This document shows positions 36,621 through 46,856 of a DNA stretch of 64,000 nt, piece after piece. The position numbers were made by a program, and so were the translations under genes. The notes under the pieces were generated by a model. The model did no database searches and was not told where the DNA came from. It saw nothing but the letters and a program-made list of their open reading frames with translations. Source of the stretch: Trichomonas vaginalis G3 (taxonomy: Eukaryota; Parabasalia; Trichomonadida; Trichomonadidae). The DNA lies in contig NC_067207.1 in the NCBI RefSeq assembly GCF_026262505.1, positions 27,186,082-27,250,081 of the forward strand, given 5' to 3'. Each line of letters opens with the position of its first letter. Position 1 is the stretch's first letter.

Positions 36621-37520
36621 ATGACAGAAATAGCAAATCTTTTACAAGTTCCATTAAAACAAGGGACAAACAAAAGGGGTGCATATAATAGAACTATGAA
36701 AGTTCCCGATGGAATGAAAGAATTAGTTCATATTGTTGCTGGTCTTCAAAAAGATGTTAAACAAATGAGAAATGTTTTAACATTACCAGAAGCTCAAGCA
36801 TATGCAAAACGTCACGGTCCAAATTGGGAAGCACACGAAGCAGACATTACGGGTCCAAATGGAAAACCTGATGGTATAAATGAAGTTTTCGTTACTGATG
36901 GACAAGGTAATATTAAAGTCATAAATGGTTATAAATTAACTGTATCTGATTATCCTAAACGTAAAGCATATAATGAACATTATCCTATGCAATTTGATGA
37001 AAATGGAAAAGCTGTTAAACAATACATTGGAGAAGGTGAAAATGGTCCAATTAATTCATACCGTCATAATCCATATTCTTATTTCAATGAGGAATTAAAT
37101 GCTATTGAAGAGGGACCGGAGGGATTACCACGATATTCTAACCAGTTTGATGGTCAATATGCAAATATTAGACCTGAAATTTCAGCTAAGAAATTCTTTA
37201 AAGTTGCTTTATTTGATCCAGTTTTCGCAAATGTTAAAGATGAACTTAAACAACAATTCCAACCAATTATAGTAGCAAGAATTGCATCAGGTGCTTTATC
37301 TCAAGCATTCAAAGATTTAATTAAGAAACCATTATATCAGCAACGAGGTTTAACTTATGATTTAGTTAAGGAATCAGATAAAAGAAAATTTGAGAAATCA
37401 GTTGATTATAAGAATGCAATTAATGAATATATTCGGTCTATTAATTTCGATGAAACAGCTAAAAATCAACTTCATGAACAAATACAGGGAATAATAGATT
37501 CAAAAGTTCCAGTAAAATAA
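36621..37520 (+). CDS. Unknown 299-aa element protein
   Basis: Intact ORF after the ATPase. A central segment holds [19 protein letters not shown] and then [18 protein letters not shown], a Gly/Asp-turn β pattern that looks like a small conserved domain. The C-terminal 120 residues are helical and charged. A virion or assembly role is suggested by the position only. No counterpart is evident in element A by eye. Confidence 0.6.
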   Translation: MTEIANLLQVPLKQGTNKRGAYNRTMKVPDGMKELVHIVAGLQKDVKQMRNVLTLPEAQAYAKRHGPNWEAHEADITGPNGKPDGINEVFVTDGQGNIKVINGYKLTVSDYPKRKAYNEHYPMQFDENGKAVKQYIGEGENGPINSYRHNPYSYFNEELNAIEEGPEGLPRYSNQFDGQYANIRPEISAKKFFKVALFDPVFANVKDELKQQFQPIIVARIASGALSQAFKDLIKKPLYQQRGLTYDLVKESDKRKFEKSVDYKNAINEYIRSINFDETAKNQLHEQIQGIIDSKVPVK

Positions 37521-37553
37521 AAGTTTAAATATATTTTTTTTATTCGATTATAA

Positions 37554-38207
37554 ATGAGAAGACGTTTTACTAGTCAAAAGAACACTAACGCAAAAGCAGA
37601 GATTACGGTTGGTTATAACGTAAATGATGATAAATCACGAATTATTCAAAATGTTAAAGTTAATGTTAGCCCTGAATTAACAAGGTCAGCAACTCAACCA
37701 AATTTATTAACTCATGACTTACCGAAGAATGAGGAGAATGAAGACCCAATCATTTTATCTGAACCTGGTAAAGAACCCGTTGAAATTCCCACTTATCCAA
37801 CATACCCAGCACCTCTTTCATCAAACATCGAGAACCCATATAAAATAGACATTAATTTTGAATTAATGAAAATTTACCGTGATATAATAATTAATAATTA
37901 TGATTCAATAATAAATTTAATTGACCAATCCGGTTTAATTATTTTACCTTATGAATCATTAATTCACATTATCGCCATTCTTTGTGATGTTCAAGATTCA
38001 GACGTTAAGATTCAATTTTTCATAGATGATGAGGTTTCATGCTGTGGAATAGTTGCAAAAATAAATCCTATAAAGGATATTAGCACAATTAAGATATCAA
38101 AGAACGGAACAACAACAGAACTTCATTTAACATATAATGATATTTATAATAAAATAGTTGATGAATATAAAATATCACTTGAAAAATTCTTTGTTAAGGC
38201 TATTTAA
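37554..38207 (+). CDS. Conserved Maverick protein with SCCG motif, 217 aa
   Basis: The basic N-terminus (MRRRFTSQKNTNAKAEITVG) and Pro-rich linker (EIPTYPTYPAPLSSNIENPY) are followed by a helical region and EVSCCGIVAKINPI near residue 163. The element A gene at 17895-18460 shares this layout and the CCG motif. Paired Cys could bind metal or form a bond; the role is unknown. It overlaps the convergent 38204 gene by 4 nt. Confidence 0.62.
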   Translation: MRRRFTSQKNTNAKAEITVGYNVNDDKSRIIQNVKVNVSPELTRSATQPNLLTHDLPKNEENEDPIILSEPGKEPVEIPTYPTYPAPLSSNIENPYKIDINFELMKIYRDIIINNYDSIINLIDQSGLIILPYESLIHIIAILCDVQDSDVKIQFFIDDEVSCCGIVAKINPIKDISTIKISKNGTTTELHLTYNDIYNKIVDEYKISLEKFFVKAI

Positions 38208-38710
38208 TATTCAAGCATTAACATTAACGAATAATAATCCTTTGAATCATAATCAATAATAATTGACCTTTCACCAGTTTCTATCGTTTGTTTTATTTCT
38301 TTTTGTTCCCCACTATCCGGATCAGTCATTGTAATTGTTTTTGTTATAGTATCAGCTTTATCTTTAACTTCAATCTTTTTTCCATCAGGATATTTAAACC
38401 AAAATTCCAAAAATTCGATATTGTCAATCTGTTCATATTTTAATCTATCAATTGCATTTTTAATACCATCTGAAAATCTTATGAAATGGTCATTATATGG
38501 GTTTGATTGAACTAAATTTGAATGAAGTGAAATATAACCCGATGATGAATATGACATCGACTCATATTTTCTGAAAACACTAAAATTTATAACATGAATG
38601 AATTTTTTATTCGTTGAATTTATGAATTCTTGAGGTAATCTTATTTTAGTTTTATTTATCACTGGAAAATAACGCTTTACCATATTTTTAATCGTAATAA
38701 AAAATGTCAA
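38204..38710 (-). CDS. Unknown 168-aa protein
   Basis: Minus-strand ORF, intact and conserved unchanged in element B' (59672-60178). It begins hydrophobic/basic (MTFFITIKNMVKRYFPVINK) and is β-prone with a Thr-rich turn (KADTITKTITMTDPDSGEQK). Its start overlaps the 38704 gene start by 7 nt, so the two share a short divergent promoter region or are overlapping. Function unknown. Confidence 0.55.
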   Translation of the reverse strand: MTFFITIKNMVKRYFPVINKTKIRLPQEFINSTNKKFIHVINFSVFRKYESMSYSSSGYISLHSNLVQSNPYNDHFIRFSDGIKNAIDRLKYEQIDNIEFLEFWFKYPDGKKIEVKDKADTITKTITMTDPDSGEQKEIKQTIETGERSIIIDYDSKDYYSLMLMLEY

Positions 38711-39410
38711 TTATCAATATTATTTCGAATAATAGTTGTGAATTAAATTTAACAGTTAGCGGAATTTATAATGTTACTCTCGTTTCTGTGAGTGGTTTAA
38801 TCCCATTCTTTTAGACCCTTCAGATTATATATCATTTATTAAAGATGACCATGAAAAAACGTATGATATGTATATAAATAATGTGATCACGAAATGGGAT
38901 ATTAACATGATTTTAAGTTATTTAAATGAATCATTTATCGTATGGTATGAAGAAAATTTTAAATCAAAACCTGAAAAACTTTTTGAACTTGATGAAATAA
39001 ATAACCTTATTAAATTCCCGCTGAAAATTAAATTTTGTACTCCTCATTTTCGTTCATTGTTGGGGATATTAAATTTTGAAAAAGATGTTGGGGATGTTTT
39101 GTATTCTGACACTGGTTCCAATTTCATTTTAATCAAATGTGATAAAGTTAATACCCCAATGAGATTTTCACATCAAACATTAGACCCTAACTCTTACCCA
39201 TCAATACAAAACATTTTATCCATCAACTTAAACACATTTTCTTTATCATATCCGTTTCAATTATCCGGGAATTCATTTATTCTTCATTCAAAAGATTTAT
39301 CAAATATTAAATTTAGAATAACTGACCTATTTGATTGTGATTTAGAATTTATGAATGAAATATTATGGCAATTTCAAATAGAAAAAATAGCTGATGAGAT
39401 AACGGATTAA
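38704..39410 (+). pseudogene. Unknown ~236-aa protein, 4-base deletion (element B copy)
   Basis: The intact copy in B' starts at 60172 (MSIINIISNNSCELNLTVSG). Here AGTGGTTTAATCCC stands where B' has AGTGGTAAATTTAATCCC, a loss of four bases at ~38795 that breaks the frame after ~31 codons. The rest is open from 38868. β-prone, no motif recognised; possibly another virion protein. Confidence 0.7.
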
Positions 39411-39434
39411 ATATTTATTTTTAAATCATAATAA

Positions 39435-41047
39435 ATGATTAAACAACAGCAACCACAGCAACTTAAGGCGCAAACCATTACATACGCCATATATGCATAT
39501 AATTCAAAGACGGCAGAACAAACACAAAAGTTGAAATATGGAGATTTGGAGATAGTATTGAAAAATGACCATTTCGAATTCGTTTGCAAAGGTGGTGCAG
39601 TGATATCAAATATAAAAGAAATTTTATTTATGAATTCAAAAATTAAAGGTATAACGGATGATATAACATCAATTCCACCAGAAGAACAAAGATATTACGC
39701 ATTAAATGCATTTCCCAAAGTTTTGAAGATTGGAAGATTTAATTTAAATGAGGAATTCATAAAAGGTTTCCTAAATGACATAATGAAGAAAGCAGATAAG
39801 GAATATGTGGCTAGTGAGTTAGAGAAGAAAGCAAATTTGGTTTATGTTGATGAAAAAGATAATGAAATTAAAGAAAGGGTTGAATGGTATCATGAATGGA
39901 CATCGAAGATTTTTAAAACTAAAGCTGATACAGGTTGGGTTTCAGGATGTTTAGACCTTAAAGCGGATAAAACTTATGTTAATGATGAGTTAGAGAAGAA
40001 AGCAAATTTGGTTTATGTTGATGAAATATACCAAAGTTTGATAGGAACAACAAAAAATATTGAAACTATTGCTGGTGACTTTTCTGTCAATGAAGAAAAT
40101 AAATATTTTAGATGGCAGTTTGTACAGTCCTTAAAAAATGGTACACGGTGTAAACTCATTCCGAAAAATAACAATGAAATGTATGTAAGTTATAAAAAGA
40201 ATGATGGCACACAAGTTAAAGTTCCATTAGACAACAACTGTTACTTAAACTTATATGGAGACGAACAAAAGAAATATTTAAGAGTTTATGAAATGACAGA
40301 TATGACATTGTCTAACCTAGCTCCAGCACCATATTATTATGACTATGGAGATGATGTCAGAACACCACATGTAGATGAACAAAAGTTAACATTATATTTA
40401 GATTATTATAGATATAAAAGATATAATGCAATAGAAAAAACAAGAATAGTATATTATTATACAGATGACAGAAATAAATATTATAGTCAAAATTTTACCT
40501 ACCCTGAAAACATAAGATTATATTATAAAAAATATTCTAACACAAACCAAAAGAAACCTGAAATAGTTGCACTATATTTTAAGTTCAAAAGAGACAATCC
40601 TATAATATCTCATATGTTTGATTTAATGAACCCAGTAGGTTCTATTTATACATCTACGGATGCAAGAGGTCCTCAAGCAATGTTTGGTGTTGGTGCATGG
40701 GACAAATAGTCGACAGGTTTTTGTATTGTGCAAACTCATCAAAGGAAACAGGGGGAAGTAAAACGATTACAGGTGAAAATTTACCTGCACACAGTCACTA
40801 CATAGATTTAAGCACATCTCAAGCGGGTTGGCATAAGCATAGATATTGGGATTGGTCAGGAATGACAAAAGGTAAAGGATATGATGTTAAAGATGACGTT
40901 AAGTTTGCTATAAATTGTTACTGGAGTGACACTCAGGGAGAAGGAAACCATACACATTTCGTTTCAGGATATACACAAACAACAGGACAAAGTAAAGAAT
41001 ACATGCCACCATTTATGACAGTTTACGCATGGTATAGAGTTCAATGA
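39435..41047 (+). pseudogene. Phage-tail-fibre-like protein, one-base deletion (element B)
   Basis: Order: a distinct N-terminal region (~115 aa), a stalk with repeated KADKEYVASELEKKANLVYVD-type units, a Tyr-rich β region, and a C-terminal domain with HSHYIDLS, GWHKHRYWDW, GNHTHFVSGY and MPPFMTVYAWYR. The HxH pairs and PPF end match phage short-tail-fibre/collar domains, which trimerise around metal ions. The frame breaks once at ~40701 (GCATGGGACAAAT; B' has an extra A). The last ~1.0 kb is highly similar to element A. Likely receptor-binding spike. Confidence 0.78.
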
Positions 41048-41125
41048 ACGCTCAATGTTTGTTTCACAAACTTTAGGAGCTCCAAAAGAGTGAACGGTAT
41101 AATTTAAATTTTTATTTTAGTATAA

Positions 41126-41278
41126 ATGAAGATTCTACCATATGGTGTTATTGGAAGAGATAAAGATGGAAACCCAATATTTGATCCAAAGTTAAAATTC
41201 AAGTTACTGACAAGACAACAACTTGAAAAGTTGTTGAAACCAAAACAGGATGAGAAAATGAGAAAGAAAAAAATTTAA
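41126..41278 (+). CDS. Small basic protein, 50 aa
   Basis: ATG follows ATTTTTATTTTAGTATAA, the element promoter motif. The product (MKILPYGVIGRDKDGNPIFD ...) ends in a Lys/Arg-rich tail. Conserved unchanged in B' at 62593. Function unknown; the motif and the conserved frame support a real gene. Confidence 0.5.
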   Translation: MKILPYGVIGRDKDGNPIFDPKLKFKLLTRQQLEKLLKPKQDEKMRKKKI

Positions 41279-41304
41279 ATTATGTAATTTTATTTTTATC
41301 ATAA

Positions 41305-41487
41305 ATGACAAAATTAATTAAGCCAACTATTTCTAAATTAATGTTACCAATGAAATCATTTCGTGGAGTACTTATCCCAGGTTCTTCACAATTAGCTGGG
41401 GTAGGTGTTGTGACTCAAGGTGGAACGTTAGCGAATCCATTCAAATTATTAACTAAAGATGAAGTTAATAAAATGATGATAAAATAA
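41305..41487 (+). CDS. Small protein, 60 aa, unknown
   Basis: ATG follows TTTTATTTTTATCATAA. The protein has a basic N-terminus and a Gly/Val-rich middle (LAGVGVVTQGGTLANPF). The same protein is at 62772 in B'. It sits just before the minisatellite block. Function unknown. Confidence 0.5.
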   Translation: MTKLIKPTISKLMLPMKSFRGVLIPGSSQLAGVGVVTQGGTLANPFKLLTKDEVNKMMIK

Positions 41488-41510
41488 CTGATAACAAAAT
41501 TTGATTTCAG

Positions 41511-42033
41511 GTTATTCAATAATTAATTATTTTTGAAGAACTGAAGGTGTCACTATGTCACTATATGTTATCGTTAATGGTTTCGTTAATGATTTCAGGT
41601 TATTCAATAATTAATTATTTTTGAAGAACTGAAGGTGTCACTATGTCACTATGTGTCACTCGGTTATTTAACTTCTCTGAAAAAATGAGACAACATGACA
41701 TTTTGACAACATCACTGGAAATATATGTTATCGTTAATGATTTCGTTAATGGTTTCGTTAATGATTTCGTTAATGGTTTCGTTAATGATTTCGTTAATGG
41801 TTTCGTTAATGATTTCAGGTTATTCAATAATTAATTATTTTTAAAGAACTGAAGGTGTCACTATGTCACTATATGTTATCGTTAATGGTTTCGTTAATGA
41901 TTTCAGGTTATTCAATAATTAATTATTTTTGAAGAACTGAAGGTGTCACTATGTCACTATGTGTCACTCGGTTATTTAACTTCTCTGAAAAAATGAGACA
42001 ACATGACATTTTGACAACATCACTGGAAATATG
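41511..42033 (+). repeat. Minisatellite block, left of primase-helicase
   Basis: Alternating copies of (a) TTCAATAATTAATTATTTTT-GAAGAACTGAAGG, (b) TGTCACTATGTCACTATGTG followed by CACTCGGTTATTTAACTTC, and (c) GTTAATGGTTTCGTTAATGATTTC 24-bp units. Short ORFs across unit (c) on either strand are by-products of its multiple-of-three period. An inverted counterpart of (a)-(b) lies at 44511-44755. Confidence 0.85.
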
Positions 42034-42090
42034 ATGCAGCCCAAAAATAAAATTAGTTTTAAAATTATTTTTTTTTTTTATCCTATATAA

Positions 42091-44489
42091 ATGACGGCAA
42101 CAAACAACAATAGTGACTATATCGTTTCTGATGAAAAAGTTATTGATCCATTAGTTGAGGAATTAGTTGAGGAATTAGTTGTGGCAACAAACAACAATAG
42201 TGACTATATCGTTTCTGATGAAAAAGTTATTGATCCATTAGTTGAGGAATTAGTTATGACAGAAACTAAAACCCTCAGCGAAAGAATTGGTAAAAACATG
42301 ATTGATTTACATAACTACCTCAAACATGATGGAGGAAGAGGAAGGAAAACCGGTATGGCTTTATTAGTAAATAAAATTCCAAATTTAACGATTATAGATG
42401 TTGATATCAATAAATCGTACAATGATGAACTTAAAGAAACGGTTAGAAAAGACATTTTATCAAAACTTTCGGATAAAGATGTTATCGTTAAAACCGCTTC
42501 GGGAGGTCTTCACATTTATTGCAACACTAATTTCTTCTATGCAGTTTCGAACAGAATGATTAAATGTTATTCCTGCAATGATTATGATATTGATATAATG
42601 ACTTCTATTGATGATTCAAAGCGTTCATTAGTGGTTATGGCTGATTCAAGAGTTCGCAAGAATGCAACAGAACCAATCAATACATACTCATTCATTCGTG
42701 GAAGTTATGACTCAACATTAACTAGAACAGTGAATGATGTATTAAATGATTTGAATATTAAGGTAAGAGTTGAACAAAAGAATGAAGAAATAAAGACTAT
42801 CATGAATGAAAACAAAGATGCAAACATTGACGATAAACTTGCCCAGAGCATAGTTGATGGTATCTGTGATTTTGAAGTACATAATGACGGTGGAAACATG
42901 AATTTAGAAAAAGAAGTTACATTATTCACACTGTTTCAAGCAATTAATTCGTTACCTAATCATTTAATTAATGAAGCATACGACAACGTTTATAACTTCT
43001 GCAGTTTAACAGAAAATGCAAAAAGTAATTTTGAAAAAGCACGTGATAGATATGCATATTTAATGACTTTCCATTTGTTTTGGTGAAGATTCTAAAACTA
43101 TATCAAAAGGAATATTATGATGAATATGTTTTACCTTTATTACGTAAGCCAAAAATAACATTTGATATAAAACTTGATGACTCGTTTTTGATAACAGATA
43201 TTAGACGCAAGGCTGAAAATCATCAGTATAAAAACAGTTCTGAAGTAATTGAGGATTTATCACGTGTAACCCGTTTTGTAGATTGTGGAAATAAATATTT
43301 CATTCAAAAGGACTACAATATCCACGACAAAATGAATCAAATATCATTCGTTCTTCAATCAAACATGAAAGAGTCACTTAAAATGATTAAATTATTTAAA
43401 GAAGAAGGTAAAACAATAACAGCATGGGATGTACTATTAAATCAATTGTCTTCATTAACCGTTAAGGGTGTTTGCTTTAAATCTAATTCTCCTGATGTTT
43501 TCTCAACGTTTCAAGGTTATAAATACAACATTCTCGAAAAACTAGATTACTCAAAAATTGAGATGTTTATGGATTTCATTCATGAAGTTATTTGTGATAA
43601 TAACGATGAAGTGTATAAATACCTTCTCGGCTGGATTGCATCAATGATTCAACATCCTGGAATCAAGAATGAAACAGCAATTATTTTGAAAGGACTTCAG
43701 GGAACAGGTAAAAACAGATTCACGGACATTATTTCTGAACTTCTCGCCGGTTATTCATGTAAAAACATTACTGAAATAAGTGAGCTAACGGGTAATTTCA
43801 ATTCAGTAGTTGAGAATAAAATGTTTCTTGTACTTAATGAACTCAAGAATGTTGGTGAAGATAGACTCGCAAACTTCAACGCTTTGAAATCAATTATAAC
43901 GGATAATGAGATTAGAATTAATGAAAAGAATCAACCCAGAAGAACAGCTCAAAACGTTGCAAACTTCATTTTCGTAACTAACAACGTTTACCCTGTCAAA
44001 ATTGAAGTTGGAGACAGAAGATATGTGGTTTTAAGAGTTAATGGTAAATTCAAGGGTCAATTTGATTACTTCAAGAATTTAATGAATTCATGCACAAAGG
44101 AATTTTATGATAATTTACTGACGTATTTTATGCAATATGACCTTTCATCATTTAATGTACGAATCATACCAATGACTGAAGCCAAACAAGATTTAATTGA
44201 ATTATCATCAAATCCTTTAGATGTATGGATAAATACACATTATGATGAATTGTGTGCAGGTATGATATGTAAAAATGCTTTATTCTGCAAACCATCAGAC
44301 ATGAAAGACAAGAATTTTCAAATGAGTATTAAAGATAAATGTGATAAGAAACAGAGAAGAATAGATGGTAAACAAACATGGTGTTATGTTTTGAAAGAAG
44401 AAATGAAAGGATTATATAAACAGGTTGAACCAAACGATAATGAGGATTCATTTACTGATGATGAAATACCTGTAAATGAAGCTTTATAA
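42091..44489 (+). pseudogene. Prim-pol/SF3 helicase fusion, frameshifted (element B)
   Basis: N-terminal half (42091-43086): a 29-residue duplicated leader, then an archaeo-eukaryotic primase core with DVD at residues 103-105 and SGGLH at 137-141. C-terminal half (43080-44489, counted from its own start): Walker A GLQGTGKN at 205-212, Walker B FLVLNEL at 249-255, motif C FIFVTNN at 296-302 and DRRY at 312-315. It would prime and unwind DNA during replication. The frame changes at ~43080, where TTTTGG TGA ends the first half. The gene is bracketed by inverted repeat blocks. Confidence 0.82.
42094..42255 (+). repeat. 87-bp in-frame tandem duplication in the primase leader
   Basis: GGCAACAAACAACAATAGTG and the following ~65 bases are repeated directly, doubling the peptide ATNNNSDYIVSDEKVIDPLV. 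Also present in B' (63847 on). Confidence 0.92.
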
Positions 44490-44510
44490 AGTATGATTGG
44501 AATTTATTTT

Positions 44511-44755
44511 TGCATTAATCCCACTATGTTGTCAAAATGTCATGTTGTCTCATTTTTTCAGAAAAGTTAAATTACCGAGTGACACATAGTGACATAGTGA
44601 CACCTTCAGTTCTTCAAAAATGCTTCATAAGTGCCTTCCTCATTAATCCCACTATGTTGTCAAAATGTCATGTTGTCTCATTTTTTCAGAAAAGTTAAAT
44701 TACCGAGTGACACATAGTGACATAGTGACACCTTCAGTTCTTCAAAAATAAAGTA
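44511..44755 (-). repeat. Inverted minisatellite block, right of primase-helicase
   Basis: Two ~130-bp copies carry ATGTTGTCAAAATGTCATGT ... CACATAGTGACATAGTGACACC ... AGTTCTTCAAAAA, the reverse complement of the (a)-(b) units at 41511-42033. Confidence 0.85.
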
Positions 44756-44821
44756 TTATTGAATAACCTAAAATCATTAATGAAAATATTAACAATAACA
44801 TCAAATTTAATTTTTATATAA

Positions 44822-44959
44822 ATGGATACCCCACAAGCTCAAAATTTACCACGAATCATAACAAGGGAGGAAATGATAAAAATGATGCAAGAACTAATTA
44901 AAAAACAACAAACCACGAAAACCGAGAAGATGAGGAATAAAAAATTAAATTTGGATTGA
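44822..44959 (+). CDS. Small charged protein, 45 aa
   Basis: ATG follows AATTTTTATATAA, the element promoter motif. MDTPQAQNLPRIITREEMIK continues into a Lys-rich helix. It resembles the 41126 product in size and basic tail (both end ..EKMRNKK/EKMRKKK). Function unknown. Confidence 0.42.
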   Translation: MDTPQAQNLPRIITREEMIKMMQELIKKQQTTKTEKMRNKKLNLD

Positions 44960-45206
44960 GTTTAAAAATTCATCTTTATTAAATTCATCTCTTCCAATCA
45001 ATTTATTTATTCTATTAAATTCTTTTATTTTTGCTTCACCCAGTTTAAGGATTGAACGATAAGTTTCTAATTTTTCGATTATTTCTTGATCGTTTTCAAC
45101 CCCACCACATTGCGGCTTCTTTTTATAATAACATATTTTTGATTTAATTTTGTTTAGTTTCTTTTTATATTCATCGTCCGGACTCTTGGCTGCTTCGTTG
45201 TCATCA
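44945..45206 (-). pseudogene. Unknown ~87-aa frame without intact start
   Basis: The minus strand is open for ~85 codons with coding-like composition (KIKSKICYYKKKPQCGGVEN and EKLETYRSILKLGEAKIKEF). The only nearby ATG pair (45201-45206) is in another frame, so an early indel is likely. It precedes the integrase on the same strand. Family unknown. Confidence 0.4.
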
Positions 45207-45237
45207 TTTCTTACGAAATAAAAAAATTAAATATTAT

Positions 45238-46196
45238 TTAAATATAATGGAGTAATAAATATTTCGGAATTTCTATTAATTTATTGTCAACCTCTACTAA
45301 TGCATTACCGTTAATATATCTAACAAATTCAGCTATTGTGTCAAATCTTCGTCTTCTTTTTGTCATTGATTTATCAGTTTTTCCATAATCGAGATGAATC
45401 AAAACTTTATCCCCTTGTTTAAAATTCATGAGCCCCGAATTAATTTGTTCACGTTTAACATCATTTAACCTTTCCGTTTGCTTTCTAATATATTCCCATT
45501 CTTTTGAAATATCATTTTTCATTTCCACTGGTTTCATGTTTATACTTCTATGCCATGTATTATTGTAATAATATACTAACTGCTGTATGATGGAGTCATG
45601 ATTTCCATCCCAGTATATCTGACCGTTAACCCTAACGCATCTCTAAGAGTTCTCATTACCGCATCAACTATTTTATTATGAAACGTATATGGAGAAGATG
45701 AAAAGTAAAAATTAATTTGTGGAAAATAATGAGCCATAGCTGCCTGAAATCCTTTATCACAATCACCCCTTATATTATCTACTCTTTCATGATCTAGTAA
45801 GTATTGAATAGCTCTTCGTGTTTCCTGTTCCGTTTTCCCTTTCACTGGAATGCAATATAAATATCGAGTGTTTACGTTAATGGCAAATAAATAAGTAACG
45901 TTTCCTTTTGAATATTCTAAATGATCGATTTCGTATGAATATGGATATGGTGCAAATGAGGGGCGACTAAATTTTTCCTTTAACGGTTGAATTTTTGGGT
46001 CAGTTGGTTTATTTAATATTTTAAAATCCTTTTTAAAATCTTTTTGCTTCTTAAATGTTTGAAATGGATATAATAAAGTGAATGATGAAGGATTAACTGA
46101 AGGAGGAGGTTTTGGTGTTGCAAGTGGTTTAATTTTATCTGCTTTGATTTTGGATTTCATTCCTTTTTTCATTAATTCTGGATGTATTTTATTCAT
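45238..46196 (-). pseudogene. Maverick DDE-type integrase, one frameshift (element B)
   Basis: The core has YEIDHLEYSKGN (first Asp), IRGDCDKGF (second Asp) and HNKIVDAVMRTLRDALG, where the third acidic residue is Asp, as in element A. After 45576 the frame shifts; the frame that continues encodes YNNTWHRSI, a conserved integrase block, and then the piece from 45537 with FKQGDKVLIHLDYG and RRRRFDTIAEF, a chromo/SH3-like tail. It would insert the element with 6-bp staggered cuts, matching the TCCATT duplication. One apparent single-base change at ~45590 is the only break. Confidence 0.85.
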
Positions 46197-46728
46197 TTTG
46201 TTTTAAATATACTGTATATAAACGTTTGATATACTTTCCCACTTCGAGTTTATGTTGAAGGATGAATTCCAAAAGTTGATCTTCATTTAAAAGTCGGGCT
46301 GAATATGGTTTAACTAATGAATCATAAATTAAAGCTTGTGCTTCATTTATGGTCTGAAGGGCCTGGGCGTTTTGCACTTTTAACTGTTGAACATTTGGCT
46401 TTTGCGGCTTGGGATTATATAATTTATATAATTCATCAATATCTTCTTCTGTTAATACTTTATTTTTGAAATCTTTCAATTGTTTAAGTTGCGGTTTAGT
46501 TTTTCCCTTTGCATATTCATTATTTTCAATTTTGTCTTTAATTTCAGAAATTATTTTATCATGATATTTCAAAATATCATTTTCATAATATGGATAATAA
46601 TAATCCATATCATCACCCGTTATAGTGTTATCATATTTTTGGAGATATGCTTTTAAATCATAATAAGTAAGAAAATTTTGATTAAATACTAAATCATCAA
46701 TTAATCTTTTTAAATTTACATCATCCAT
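46189..46728 (-). CDS. Unknown 179-aa protein overlapping the integrase start
   Basis: Intact helical, charged ORF ending 8 nt inside the integrase start, hence co-transcribed or translationally linked. An N-terminal helix (DDVNLKRLIDDLVFNQNFLT), a Tyr-rich stretch and a Gln/Ala helix follow. No zinc-binding HHCC residues are present, so it is not the integrase N-terminal domain. Function unknown. Confidence 0.55.
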   Translation of the reverse strand: MDDVNLKRLIDDLVFNQNFLTYYDLKAYLQKYDNTITGDDMDYYYPYYENDILKYHDKIISEIKDKIENNEYAKGKTKPQLKQLKDFKNKVLTEEDIDELYKLYNPKPQKPNVQQLKVQNAQALQTINEAQALIYDSLVKPYSARLLNEDQLLEFILQHKLEVGKYIKRLYTVYLKQNE

Positions 46729-46856
46729 TTATATAAAAATAAAATAAATGTTTTAAGGGTGCCCACCTCTTTGATCAACTTCATAACCATCATTAACGGT
46801 TCCTTTTTGTCTCATTTGTGAATCCCATTTTTTTAAAAATAAAATTTCAAATTGTA

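Noticed and set aside
41615-41834. KPLTKSLT-type repeat ORFs over the minisatellites (also 63082-63578)
   Set aside because: Translation of a 24-bp repeat with no start context; copy number differs between B and B'.
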